From Simmondsia chinensis (lineage: Eukaryota; Streptophyta; Magnoliopsida; Caryophyllales; Simmondsiaceae): a DNA stretch of 64,000 nt. A program made the translations under genes and the position numbers. The notes under the pieces are model-generated. The model was not told where the DNA came from. It saw only the letters and a program-made list of their open reading frames with translations, and did not search any database. Every line of letters starts with the position of its first letter. Positions within the stretch are counted from its first letter, which is position 1. Where the stretch lies: assembly GCA_018398585.1 (NCBI GenBank), contig JAGTTD010000003.1, forward strand, positions 5,154,637 through 5,218,636. Reading direction: 5' to 3'. Positions 1 to 10,308 of this stretch are shown here, in pieces.

Positions 1-557
1 ATTGACCTCTTTCAAAATAAAAACTACAAAGATCAACTCATAATAAAACAATTCATCAAATTTATTCAATAATCAAAAGCTTTCTAAAAGTATAAACTAA
101 GAGCCTATTTATAGGCATAAAAAACACTAGTCCTAGAAATAAACCAACTACAAAAACCAATCCTACTTTATATCGAACTTTGCTACTCCTAATAATAATA
201 TAACTCTAAACCTAATTACTTAATTTAGTAAATTAAACATAACTAGTTAAAATTTTAATTTAAATTAAACCGTAATTAATTTACTCTTTTTTATTGTCTC
301 CATCAGCCTATTTTTTTCCTTATATGAATTTTTAAAAAAAAATTTATTATAGTTAACTTTCCATGTTTGTTGCGTATTATGTATACAATCATATTATTGT
401 CTTGAATAATATTTTGTTCATATCTTATGTTGTTGAAGATTTTAAAATATTTTCATTGATGTTAAAGTACATATTTCATATTTTTTTTATTTAGCTAATA
501 ACATTAGTTTTTAAATTATTTAATTACTTGAAAAAATATCTGGTATTTCTAATAATA
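1..557 (-). repeat. AT-rich flank with antisense LTR-like fragment
   Basis: No coding region is supported here. Read on the minus strand, positions 60-130 show a TATA-like motif (gcctataaatagg) followed by an A/T-rich leader, which looks like the promoter part of a truncated LTR. The remainder is low-complexity AT-rich DNA. The gypsy element that starts at 558 inserted next to it. Family assignment is not possible from sequence reading alone. Confidence 0.35.
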
Positions 558-935
558 TGATACAGATGTCTCCGGGTTCAATCCCGAGACTCACTTTACG
601 ACCCTGACCTAAGAATGCCACATCCTTTGCCACGTCATCAAGTCTAGAGTCTTCCCTTTACTTTATACAAATAAGGAGATTTAGAGATTAAGGGTTATGT
701 CAAAGATGTGTTATGATCTTCTTTCTCTCCGTAATACCTCTACCATCTTCCTTCCCCCTTTCCTTTCAATATATACTTATATACTCATACCTATAATTGT
801 ACAGATTCTCAATTACAGGGATTATACTATACATGTATACAACATACTTCAACGAGGCAGTCGTTACTGCCCCGTAGGCTGAATTCTGGGTTGTTGGGTT
901 GTGTTTGGTTGCTTTTTTAAGTGATTAATATATCA
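558..935 (+). repeat. 5' LTR of chromovirus G1
   Basis: It begins TGATACAGATGTC and ends ATATCA just before the primer site. The same sequence recurs from 5445. A TATA-like stretch (tttatacaaataag, about 662-675) precedes the probable transcription start. The 3' LTR version of this motif, tttatataaataag, is closer to a canonical TATA box. This copy carries about 14 extra bases near 775-800 relative to the 3' LTR. Confidence 0.85.
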
Positions 936-937
936 AT

Positions 938-949
938 TGGTATCAGAGC
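938..949 (+). other. Primer binding site, initiator tRNA-Met type (G1)
   Basis: tggtatcagagc is complementary to the 3' end of plant initiator tRNA-Met. It lies two bases after the end of the 5' LTR, where minus-strand DNA synthesis of an LTR retrotransposon is primed. Confidence 0.9.
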
Positions 950-988
950 GAGGCTATCCTTGGCCATTGAGCTCTGATCAGCTCAACT

Positions 989-1890
989 ATGGTGGAAGGA
1001 ACTCGGTCACAGGTCACGCAGGGGGAGATGGATGAATCGAATCAACATTGGTTTAATTCTTTAGAGCAATCAATCAATGACCTCTAGGAGGTGGCTAATG
1101 GAATATTTGTTCAAAATGGGGGGAGGGGGGGCCTGGCGCCTCTGTTTCAGGACTGTTCTCAATCTGTTGCGGCCGACCGATAGCCTCCAGCCGAACCCGA
1201 CTCACCTCGAACCTGTGACAATGATAACCCGGCACTGGCAGCTCGAGGTAATTATCGTCCACCCATTCGGATGTCTAGAAATGATTTCCCCAAATTTAGT
1301 GGGGGTAAGGGTGTGAATGCTTGGCTCCATTGTTGTGAGAGATACTTTCACATTGATGGCACACCGGATGATACAAAAGTTATGATTGCTAATGTGGCTC
1401 TAGAGGGTGATGTTGAACAATGGCATGACTCATTTGAGGAGACATGGCCGATTGGGCTGACCATACCTTAGGAGGTCTATGCCCCATGAATTCGAGGTCG
1501 GTTTGTGGAAACCACGGAAGTAATGGTCTGTAGAGGATTTTTTGAGTCGGTTTGAGTAATTGAGCAATCGAAGTGGCTTGAGTGAAGATCAAAAGATTAG
1601 TATCTTGTTAGGGGGAATTGCGTGATGAGATTGCAGGTCATGTTCGTATGTTTTGCCCTCAAACTATACATGATGCCGTGACACTAGCAAAGCAACAAGA
1701 GCGGAACTGTGCTTTCATGGAGATAATAACAGGTAAAAACCATCTAAAAATAGCACCAATTTTACCAACCCCAACCCCGTTAAGGGCCATACCGTCCCCA
1801 CCCCGCCCACCCTTACGGTTGCTTCCCCCGCCCACTGCATCACCCCATGCAGAACATAGGGGTCCACTAGCCTCACCCCCACTAATTTAG
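989..1890 (+). pseudogene. gag remnant of G1
   Basis: A broken gag region. The best segment is 1271-1471, with the pattern PKFSGG-x3-NAWL-x4-ERYFH followed by a leucine- and aspartate-rich helix, typical of the retrotransposon gag (capsid) domain. Downstream (1618-1890) is a proline-rich stretch with scattered basic residues, as is usual before the nucleocapsid, but no intact CCHC zinc knuckle is visible. Stops and frameshifts separate the pieces. Gag would form the cytoplasmic virus-like particle in an intact element. Confidence 0.7.
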
Positions 1891-1924
1891 ATGATATTCA
1901 AGCCCGAAATTTGCGCTTCTATTA

Positions 1925-2445
1925 TTGAGAAGCTATTCTCTAGGCCATCAGTGGGCTATGTGCAACCGTGCTCGGGTCTTTTGGTTAGAGGCTGATGATA
2001 TTGTCCCCGAGGCTTATGCATTACCCAAGCCTCCACCTTTGGATCCCGCCCCTGATATGGCTCCCAACCCACGTATATCCATCCATGCTTTGAAGGGCCT
2101 TACTCAATGTCAAACCATGAGAATCACTGGACAGTGTGGACGCCGTATTGTGAGTATTTTGATCGACAGTGGAAGTATGCACAATTTCTTGGATTTTGGC
2201 CTTTTTTTGAAATTGGAGTGTCATTGATTCAACTGTGCAACCCACGGTTACTATCGCGGATGGAAAATCCGTTTTTGTGGTAGACTCTGTCGAGATTTTT
2301 ATTGGGTGCTTCAGGGTGCTTCTTTTCACTCCGACATGTTACTTATTCTACTCTCGGGTTGTGACATGGTTCTCGGCATCTAGTGGCTCCAAACCCAAGG
2401 AAAGTTTACTTGGGATTTTTCAGCATTGCTTATGAAGTTTACGTC
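1925..2445 (+). pseudogene. Aspartic protease remnant of G1
   Basis: The frame at 1925-2227 contains ILIDSGS followed by a hydrophobic turn, the D-[ST]-G active-site signature of retropepsins, preceded by the usual beta strand where gypsy elements keep their protease. The following stretch near 2235-2290 (a TVTIADGKS-like motif) continues the domain in another frame. A frameshift at about 2225 breaks it. The protease would cleave the gag-pol polyprotein. Confidence 0.7.
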
Positions 2446-2629
2446 AGCTGACAGACATTGTATTCTCCGTGGCATCCGCAATTCTCCTCTCCGCATAGTG
2501 TACGATAGCTCCATCGTTGCTTTGCACCCCGATTCAACATCGTTCTTCGCTGTTACAGAATCCGCTGCTCCATTTTCTACCGCACACCTCTTAGTTACTA
2601 CAGAAATTGACCAACAGCCTCTACTGAGT

Positions 2630-3310
2630 GACCTGCAGCTTCTGGGTGAATTTTCAGATGTTTTTCTGCCAAAACAGGGGCTGCCACCTTCCCGACCAAC
2701 CTTCGATCATCGTATTCCGCTCAAGGAAGGTAGCAATCCGGTTAATTTGAGACCTTATCATTATCTGATTTTTCAGATGACATTATTGATTCGTTAATTA
2801 AAGAAATGTTGGACATAGGTGTCATCCGCAATAGCACCTCGTCTTAAACTCCTCCTGTTGTACTTGTCAAGAGAAAAGACAGTACATGGCATATTTGTGT
2901 CGATTATCGGGCTCTTAATCGCATGGCTGTCAAAGACAAGTTTCCCATCACGATTATTCAAGAGCTCCTTGACGAGTTAGGTGGTTCCACATACTTTTCG
3001 AAGTTGGATTTAAAGGCCGCGTATTTGAAAATTCGTATGGCAACTGACAATATTCATAAGACCGCATTCAATACTCACTCCGGCCACTATGAATCCACCG
3101 TAATGCCCTTTCGGAGTGTCGAATGCTCTTGAATGATGTCTTTCGCCCCTACCTTCGACGATTTGTGTTGGTTTTTTTCAACGACATTATTGTTTATAGC
3201 ATCATGGTCATCTCACTTGTCACATTTATGCAGTATTTTTTAATTGCTTCGTTCACACCAGCTCATGGCCAACCGAGCAAAATGCACCTTCGGCACCCGT
3301 CGTATTGAGT
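2630..3310 (+). pseudogene. Reverse transcriptase remnant of G1
   Basis: Segments resemble gypsy reverse transcriptase: HRIPLKEG near 2708, CVDYRALN near 2898, then KDKFPI and [10 protein letters not shown] (2932-3025), [11 protein letters not shown], and LVFFNDIIVYS (about 3166-3199). The catalytic box is normally Y/F-x-DD; here it reads F-N-D, so the first catalytic aspartate is replaced by asparagine. The conserved MPFG-to-TFQ stretch is deleted around 3110-3123, fusing MPF to a frameshifted LLNDVF. The enzyme is dead. Confidence 0.8.
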
Positions 3311-3359
3311 ACTTGGGGCATTAAGTTTTGGGTGCTAGGGTCGAGGAGGATCCTCAAAA

Positions 3360-3945
3360 AATTCAAGAGGTTTTAAGTGGCCACGTCCTGCATCCTTGAA
3401 GAAACTCCTAGGGTTCTTAGGCCTCTCGGGTTATTACGTCACTTCATCATTCATTATGGATTACTTGCTCGTCCGCTCACTAATCTCTTGAAGGAGGACA
3501 GTTTTGTTTGGACCCTGGCTGCAGGCATTGCCTTTGGCCAGCTTAAATCCGCACTCACATCCGCTCCTGCTCTCGCTTTACCGAATTGAACAAAGACCTT
3601 CATTGTTGAGACTGATGCTTCGGGCACTGGTATTAGTGCAGTTCTCATGCAGGACAGCCAACTTGTTGCTTTTATCAGCCGCACTCTCACTCCTCAACAT
3701 CAACGTCTCTCAGTTTATGAATGGGAACTCCTCGCCATTGTCTTTGCGGCTCGGAAATGGGAATAATATCTCAAGGGTTGTTGTTTCCTAATACGAACCA
3801 ACCAACAAAGCCTTAAGTTCCTTCTTGATCAACGAGTCTCCACTTCACTTCAGCATCTATGGCTCACTTGTCTCATCGAGCACGACTATGTCATCGTCTA
3901 AAAATCCGGGACCGAGAACTGGGTCGCCGATGCTCTTTCTCACCT
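3360..3945 (+). pseudogene. RNase H remnant of G1
   Basis: Contains the connection region (about 3377-3590), then ETDASGTG (near 3608), SVYEWELLAIVFAARKWE (near 3710-3765) and a C-terminal motif like TENWVADALS (near 3915), which matches the RNase H-like domain that follows reverse transcriptase in gypsy pol. Frameshifts near 3590 and 3766 and a stop after the RKWE motif disrupt it. Confidence 0.75.
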
Positions 3946-4184
3946 CACCATTACCAAAGTCCACTGTATGGCTCTCTCCTCGATTTCCACTGACTAAATG
4001 GACCACCTCACCCTATCAGGCACTCCGACTCTGCCCTTTCTCGCATCATCGCTGACAAAACCGCGGATAGTTTTTTCCACCCTTGGTACTCATGGCAGCA
4101 TGGGCATCTCCGTTACTGCAGCTGTCTTATCATGGGTAATGACTCTACCCTCCGTCATTCGATTTTATTGTGGTTGCACGACTC

Positions 4185-4990
4185 AGCCCAAGGCGGCCAC
4201 TCCGACGTCGAGGCTACATATTGTCGTATCCGTACCTTGTTTTAGTGGAAGGGCCTTCGATGGGATATTCATACTTAGGTTCGACAGTGTTCGACATGTT
4301 TGCAACATAAATATGATACTGCTGCTCTCGCGGGTCTTCTTCAGTCGTTACCTATACCCACCTCAGCTTGGAGCAGCATTTCCATGAACTTCATTGATGG
4401 TCTCTCTCTTTCCGGTGGACACTCCATCATTCTCGTCATTGTCTACTGATTGACGAAATATGCTCACTTTCTTTCACTGTCTTATCCGTATGCAGCAGCA
4501 TCAGTCGCCTAACTCTTCCTGGACCATATTTTTCAGCTGCATGGTCTCTCGGATACACTTATCAGCGACCATGATCCTGTATTTACCAACACGTTTCAGC
4601 CAGAACTCATTTTGCATTGGGACAAGCAGCTCAATCTCTCCTTCTCTTATCACCCACAATCCGATGGCTAGAAAAAGATGCTTAACCATTGTTTGGAGAC
4701 TTATCCGCAATGCATTATTAGTGAGCACCCCTATCAATGTCGGAATTGGCTTCCCTTGGTTGAGTGGTGGTATAACACCACTTTCCGGTCCGCTGCTCAA
4801 GCCACGCCTTTTGAGCTTCTTTATGGTCAATCGGCACCTATTTACCTTCCCTATTTACCCAGCGAGTCGTCCATCGAGGCTGCTGACTGTACCTTGACTA
4901 CTCTTGAGGAGATTATTCACCGTCTGTGTCATCACTTGTTCCGGGCACAAAATCAATTGAAGCAGATCGCCGATTGACACCGTGTTGACC
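4185..4990 (+). pseudogene. Integrase remnant of G1
   Basis: Pieces of the zinc-binding N-terminus (GGHS near 4190; CSTCLQHK near 4290), the catalytic core (SISMNFIDGLS near 4377; a SDHDPVF-like segment near 4565; YHPQSDG near 4650, normally followed by the catalytic glutamate but here by a stop) and the helix LVEWWYNTTFRSA (about 4756-4800) with TPFELLYG. The frames shift several times. Integrase would insert the cDNA into chromosomes. Confidence 0.8.
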
Positions 4991-5254
4991 GAGAGTACCA
5001 AATTTGGGACTAATTTTGGCTCAAGTTACATACTTGTTTGCACCAGAGTGTGGCTCTTCGTTAGTCCCACGAGCTCTCCCCTGCGTTTCTACTGTCCATT
5101 CTACATTGTTGATCACATTAGACCTGTCACTCATCGGTTGGACCTCCCTCCACATGCCTCTATTCATCATATAGTCCATGTTTCTCTATTGAAACGGTGC
5201 ATGTCTATTCTAGCTACAAGCATTCCCCTTCCTCATGCGTTGCCCCTGGTAGCT

Positions 5255-5416
5255 GTACCACTGCAGCCGCTCGCTATTCTTGATCACCGCATGGTCAAGC
5301 ACCGCTGCATTGCTACCACAGAGGTCCTCGTTCACTGGTCCAGTCACACTGCCAATGATGCTACTTGGGAGTATTTGCATGACTTTCAGCTTTGCTTTCC
5401 CTCATTCGATCCTTGA
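5255..5416 (+). pseudogene. C-terminal chromodomain remnant of G1
   Basis: The end of the frame reads EVLVHWSSHTANDATWEY followed by LHDF and FPSFD, matching the chromodomain at the end of chromovirus integrase (VxVxW then ATWE then L and F-P-x-F). This domain is thought to steer integration to marked chromatin and places the element among plant chromoviruses. The preceding beta-barrel region (about 5100-5250) is frameshifted. Confidence 0.75.
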
Positions 5417-5444
5417 GCACAAGGGTCAACTTATGGGGTGGTAT

Positions 5445-6949
5445 TGAAACAGATGTCTCCGGGTCCAATCCCGAGACTCACTTTACGACCCCGACCTGAG
5501 GATGCCACATCATTCGCCACATCATCAAGTCTACAGTCCTCCCTTTAGTTTATATAAATAAGAGGATTTAGAGATTAAGGGTTATGTTGAGATGTGTTAT
5601 GATCTTCTCTCTCTCCCTAGTACCTCTATCTTCTTGCTCCCCCCTTTCCTTTCAATATATACTTATACTTGTAGAGATTTCCAATTACAGGGATTATACT
5701 TAGGGGCGGATCCATATGCCCCCGGTGCCTTTAGGCCCAAATAACTAGGTTTAATAAATTTTAGGTATAAATTATAAAAGCCCAAACCAAATAATGTGTT
5801 GAGGCCCCTAGTCCAGCCAGCCCATTTGCAAAGCATCCCCCCACCCCAGTCCAACTTGCCCAATTGCAAAGCCCAAACCAAATAAAATCTTTTAGCTCCC
5901 CTCTCTCCTCACTTTTCACCATCACTACTCTCTCTTTTAATTTGTTTTTTGTTTTTGGTCCGAGTCACTGCTCTTTCTCTTCTAGTCAAACACTCTTTCT
6001 CGCTCTCTAGAGGTTAGGGTTTAGGGGGTTCAAAGGACAGCACTCTGGAGATTTGGGGGGGATGATGAGGTGAATTTGGGTCGACAAAATGCGTGCGGCT
6101 AGGGTACACAATTTGAGGCGTGGCGGGTGGTGTTTTGGGACTGGCTAGGTCGCGACATCACCACCGACTGCCCTGCTTCCTGGTAGCAGTGCCGGTGGCT
6201 GCTCGTTCTGGCCGGGATAGGGTGAATCAAAGAGAGTGAGGGAGCTAGGGTTTTGGCGTTGGGGTTGTTGGGTAGGACAAGTGGGCCATTTCGGTGACCC
6301 CTCCAACTGGCAGCAGACTCTGGTGACCTCCTCTTTTCTTCGCCGATCCTCGGCAGCCAGCATGATGGCCAATTCACGTCTCGCGATTGCGGGTCTTCTT
6401 CTTCGACCCACAATCTCTTTGTCTCTCTCTCTCTCTTCGCATTTTGGAGCATTGGCTTGTAAGTCTTCCCTAATCCTTTACTGCTTGATCTTGTGCACAC
6501 ATTAAAGGGAAAGGGTTGAGTATTGATGTAAATTGGAGCGTTGGTTTTAATATAAAAATTAGGAAAATTGTCATTTAGAATCATTAATTTGATTATTTTT
6601 TATCTAGTTACTATAACATTTTAATATATACAATGCCCAGCTTAAGTTTTAAACATTTTGTACTCTAAACTAAAGTTTAAAAACTTAACACTTTATGTTA
6701 AAATTAATCAAATTTTAACATATCTAAGTGATAAAATATTTAAACTTTAAGGCATTTTGTTATATATATTTACATGTCAGGTACTTAAGTTATAAATTGT
6801 GCCCCAGTCATTGTTTTTTCTGGATCCACCTTTGATTATACTATACATGTATACAATACACTTCAACGGGGCAATCGTTACTGCCCCGTAGGCCGAATTC
6901 TTGGTTGTTGGGTTGTGTTTGGTTGGATATTTAAGTAATTAATATATCA
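5445..6949 (+). repeat. 3' LTR of G1, split by insertion
   Basis: LTR sequence runs 5445-5700 and resumes at 6834 or 6843 to 6949. It begins TGAAACAGATGTC after a purine-rich stretch (ttatggggtggt) that probably served as polypurine tract. It lacks some bases present in the 5' LTR and differs at scattered sites, showing that the insertion is old. The interruption is the Mutator-like element described separately. Confidence 0.85.
5701..6833. mobile_element. Mutator-like element with 9-bp target duplication (possible Pack-MULE)
   Basis: This 1,133-bp insertion splits the G1 3' LTR. The 9 bases GATTATACT occur on both sides (5692-5700 and 6834-6842), and the empty site is preserved in the G1 5' LTR. 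A 9-bp duplication is the hallmark of Mutator-like transposons. Short imperfect inverted ends share GGATCCA (taggggcggatcca versus, reversed, aaaggtggatcca). No transposase is visible. The interior (about 5890-6500) is GC-richer with pyrimidine-rich leader-like sequence and telo-box-like repeats (ttagggtttaggg), as in plant 5' UTRs, so a captured gene fragment is possible. Both strands hold 90-160 codon open frames that I do not recognise. Confidence 0.75.
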
Positions 6950-8059
6950 TAATAATACATGTAATAATGTTTGAGCTTTTCTATATACTCTCCAATTAGA
7001 ATTATAATTTTTTTAACAAATGCTTTTTCGAAATTATTTATCTAAGTACATATAGCCCTTTTTGATAAATTTAGGTTAAGGGTGTTAGGGTAGTATAGTT
7101 TTAGCCTCTTAGATTGGTGTAGGGTCTAAAAGTGATAGCGATTGCTGAACGTTGTATCGTGGGGATGGCACGCTATATGCCTAGTGCATTGGGTTTATCC
7201 GTAGAAGTATGAAAACTGTCTTAAAGAGAGCGTGATCCTTAACTCGCTCAGCTCTACTTCATCGGTAATTCTTCATTTCCATGCTATTGAGGTAATACTT
7301 TTTATTTATTTTTCTAGTAGTATTTTGTTAATGCAATGAGAAAAGTTTAATATATCATAGGGTAAATTATTTTTTAAGATTCGAACATTTATATCTTTAA
7401 ATAGGGTAATTTACCAAAAATGAGAATTTATATTAAAATATTTTAAGATTTGAACATTTAGCAACTAAATTTATGTAAGTTTTGTTATTTATAATGAGGT
7501 ACAATGAAAATTAAAAATTTATCATTAAGATAAATCAAAATTTGATGAATGTTTTCTTGAATAAACTTTATAAGTTTTATCACTTAAGTATTTATGGTCA
7601 TATCTTTCCCACCTCACTCTACTAAAATTGTTTTCTTTTTCGAAAATTCTATTGAGTATAAAATCCTTATATGAAATATTTAATTTCACTCATTATTTTA
7701 TATTATCATATATGTGTAACAAAAACTTTTTTCTCTTGAACTTATCCATTATTATTATAACTTTTTTATTTGTTATACATAAGCCTTTCGCATATAACTT
7801 ATTTCTTGTATCTAAAATCGTATATTTTATATATGCATTGATATTAATAGTAGATCTTTTACTACATCAAAACAATATATATGATTTATATATCAATTTT
7901 TTCTTCAAATTGCATTAATATTAGAACTATTGATCTATACGTAAATTTTTTTTAAATAAAATATTTTACACACTATTACTTAAAAAATATTTAAAGAACT
8001 TAAAATTTTAAATTGGAGAATTGAAGTAGCTAAATTATCTAATATATATTTGCTGTTAA
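6950..8059. other. AT-rich intergenic DNA, one exon-like island
   Basis: Mostly low-complexity AT-rich sequence. A less AT-rich island at about 7100-7295 includes a stretch (about 7209-7293) that is open, preceded by an AG and followed by a GT (gctattgag/gtaata), so it could be a relic exon of about 28 codons. No protein family is recognised. A 96-codon open frame at 7628-7918 is only A/T-driven and is not taken as a gene. Confidence 0.3.
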
Positions 8060-8240
8060 TACTTAGTAGAAAAGTTTTCTTTTCTTTTGTTTTCTTTTTC
8101 TAAATCGTGCATCGAGTTGAACAATTATGTTAAAGAGGAGGAGACTCATAAATGGATTTTTGGTTTTATAGAAGATAATGGGGTTAAATTTTATACTTAT
8201 AAGGCTGATGACCCAGTTTATGATTTCTACATACAACAAA

Positions 8241-9144
8241 TGTTAGGATATTAATCATCTCAAAACTAATATTGATCTAATGTGACTTAGATTTGATTTG
8301 CAGATATTTGATATGATTTAGTTACATAATCTAATTGAGATTTAATTGCAATTGTGATTATGTAACTCAATTATAAATAGAGGGTGAGGGTTGTTGTTTG
8401 AGAATAGTGGAAAAAGTGAGGCAAGATGTGAAGGGCATACGGGTTTTGTAAAGGGGCGCCCAAGGGGGCACCCAGGCAGGGGGAGAGAGATTGAAAGGTA
8501 TGTTGATGGAGAGGTTCTTGATGAGAGTTTGTAATTTCTTCTATCCAAAGGTATGTTGCGAGAGGGTCGATGACTCGCCATGCAGCAATGTTAGAGTATA
8601 AAACCAATTCTGGACCTTCACCCATCTGCTTAATCTTTTAGGATAGATGGTTACTTGACATGGTATCAGAGCCTTGATGAACAAGATGTTAAGAGTTCGA
8701 ATCTCAACAGCCCCCATTTTCAATATTAAAACAATTAAGCACAAGGTAAAAGGTGGGCCTATACATTATCCACGCCTCAAGCCCAAACGGGCATTTGCAT
8801 GAGTGGACATGTTATGGTATAAAACCAATCCTGGACCTTCACCCATCAGCTTAAGCTTTATGGATAGATGGTTCCTTGACAAGCAATTACACTTTGAGAA
8901 GGTTGGTGACTTGCTGTTCCATAGTCACAATGATGATGATAATGATGTTGATGATCGTAATGGGTTGAGGGTTATAATTAAATATTGTAATCCTTAGTTT
9001 CATAGTGGATTGAGGCACCCGTTGGGTCCGATGGTTTTTTCCTCTAGTTGAAAGGGGGTTTTCACTTAAATACTGTGTTAATTTTTTGCTACTTAATATT
9101 GATTTTCGCTTCCGCTTGTGCTCGGTGTGTGAATTTTCACAACA
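8241..9144 (+). repeat. Ty1/copia-type solo LTR
   Basis: It begins TGTTAGGATATT and ends in CACAACA, and is flanked by the 5-bp duplication ACAAA (8236-8240 and 9145-9149). A TATA-like motif (attataaatagaggg) sits near 8370-8386. Without the nested 293-bp element and its duplication it is about 606 bp. No internal domain or second LTR adjoins it, so it is a solo LTR left by recombination. The copia assignment rests on the LTR terminus style and is an inference. Confidence 0.75.
8589..8881 (+). mobile_element. Miniature LTR retroelement (SMART/TRIM type), 293 bp
   Basis: Two 72/73-bp LTRs (8589-8660 and 8809-8881, both tgtta-ggtataaaacca-like to cttgaca) flank a 148-bp interior. The primer site tggtatcagagc (8661-8672) abuts the first LTR, and AGCAA is duplicated on both sides (8584-8588 and 8882-8886). 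There is no coding capacity. Size, LTR length and structure fit the very small terminal-repeat elements described in plants as SMARTs. It is nested inside the copia solo LTR, so it is younger than that LTR. It would need enzymes supplied by another retrotransposon. Confidence 0.9.
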
Positions 9145-9577
9145 ACAAATCCACATATTCTATATCCTTGTCGTTGGATATGATTGCATGTAAACTTGTA
9201 TGGATGCTTGGTTGTTATGTAATGAATGCCTATTCATCCAAAAATATTTTAAAAAAAATTTCCACTAACTACACAAACTTTTATAGAAATAAAAATGATC
9301 TGTTTTTTTTTGTTTTTTTTTTTTTTTGTCCTTCTTTTTAAACTTTTAAATGTAAAGAATAACTGGTGTTATCCTACAGGACGCTTATACTTTTAAAAAT
9401 TTAGTATTTTACTTGTTATCACGTTAGAATTTGATTGAATTTATCCTTGTAAAATTTAAATTTCATTTTTAAAAATTGCTTCTAACTTTTCTTTTTAGTG
9501 TATAGAGTGAGTGCTTATCATATATGGAACCAAATATTTATTTTGAATTCACATGGCTAGTTTTTATTCCTTTTTAG
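9145..9577. other. AT-rich spacer with T-tract
   Basis: The right target duplication of the solo LTR and the end of the split open frame lie at the start. Beyond that there is AT-rich DNA with a long T tract at 9301-9327. Nothing else is identifiable. Confidence 0.4.
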
Positions 9578-10272
9578 GGGTTCACAAAAAACCAAACAGA
9601 AAAAAACGAATCAAAACCAAGAAAACCGAACCGAAAACTTCAGTTATTGTATTGCAAAAGCCGGTTTGATTTCCGAACCGATAAAATACTCGTTTAATTC
9701 GGACAATTTTGGTTCAAGAGTTGGGCTTAAATGGTTAACCAAAAAAACTGAAATATATTATTTAAGACTACTATGCAACGCAACAGGGCTACCATATACA
9801 GGGAGCTTGGGACATACCTTAGTGCCAGCAAAGACAAGTTTTGGCGCCACCTCACGTGTTGCCTAACGAGGCGGCACCACCAACAAGTGGCTCGTTCAAT
9901 GCAAGATTCTAGCTTACAGCTGGGAAGGAGATCAGATCATGGGTTGTTATGGCAAGAATCTGAGAATATAGTTCTGGCAAGATTTGGAAGACAGTTTTTG
10001 GCAATATTTCATTTTGATTTTATTATGATTTTATTTTGAATTTCTTTCCCTTTTTAGCTCTTTTCTTCCTTTATATGACGAAGACCTTAGGTTTAGTTGA
10101 TGAGTTTTTTTCCAATTAAATCTCAAAACTGTTTATCTTTTCTCTTGTTCTTCAACCTGTGAGAATTTGAGTTTTATCACCTCTTTATAATTTTGTTATT
10201 TTCATTAATAAAATTCAAAGGGAAGGCCGTTGAACCTTCCTTAGCCAATATTTCGATCACGCGCTACATCAG

Positions 10273-10287
10273 TTGATACCAGAGTGC
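10273..10287 (+). other. Degenerate primer binding site of G2
   Basis: ttgataccagagtgc occupies the position of a tRNA-Met primer site (consensus ttggtatcagagc) between the LTR end (gcgctaca) and the gag start, with two or three mismatches. Confidence 0.55.
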
Positions 10288-10308
10288 AGGAATGCTTCCT
10301 GAAGAACG

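Larger units (their letters stand above)
558..6949 (+). mobile_element. Ty3/gypsy chromovirus G1, complete but decayed, with nested insertion
   Basis: Two related LTRs (558-935 and 5445-6949, the second interrupted) flank an internal region with a tRNA-Met primer site and remnants of gag, protease, reverse transcriptase, RNase H, integrase and a C-terminal chromodomain, in the gypsy order with integrase after RNase H. TAATA lies directly before 558 (553-557) and directly after 6949 (6950-6954), giving a 5-bp target duplication. Without the 1,133-bp insertion the element is about 5.26 kb, normal for a plant chromovirus. Coding frames carry many stops and frameshifts, so it cannot be autonomous now. 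Confidence 0.9.
8060..9193 (+). pseudogene. Small open frame interrupted by a solo LTR (possible exon relic)
   Basis: From 8060 to 8240 one frame is open and its second half encodes a charged segment (KEEETHKWIFGF, then VKFYTYKADD near 8200). If the solo LTR and one copy of its 5-bp target duplication are removed, the same frame runs on from 9150 to a TAA at 9191-9193 without a stop. A pyrimidine-rich tract at about 8075-8100 resembles a 3' splice region, so this may be the last exon of a host gene disrupted by the insertion. I do not recognise the protein. A chance open frame of about 75 codons cannot be excluded. Confidence 0.3.

Noticed and set aside
938..949. tRNA gene at tggtatcagagc sites
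   Set aside because: These are 12-base primer binding sites next to LTRs (also 8661, 31869, 36264, 50122); no cloverleaf or A/B boxes exist.
6000..6030. Telomeric repeat
   Set aside because: ggttagggtttaggggg is only two degenerate units, as in telo-box promoter motifs; no array is present.
6099..6584. 161-codon minus-strand gene in the Mutator-like element
   Set aside because: It overlaps frames on the other strand, has low-complexity basic content and no recognisable domain; it is kept only as possible captured sequence.
7628..7918. 96-codon membrane-like protein
   Set aside because: Its Phe/Ile/Leu/Tyr-rich composition simply follows AT-rich DNA; no other gene signal.
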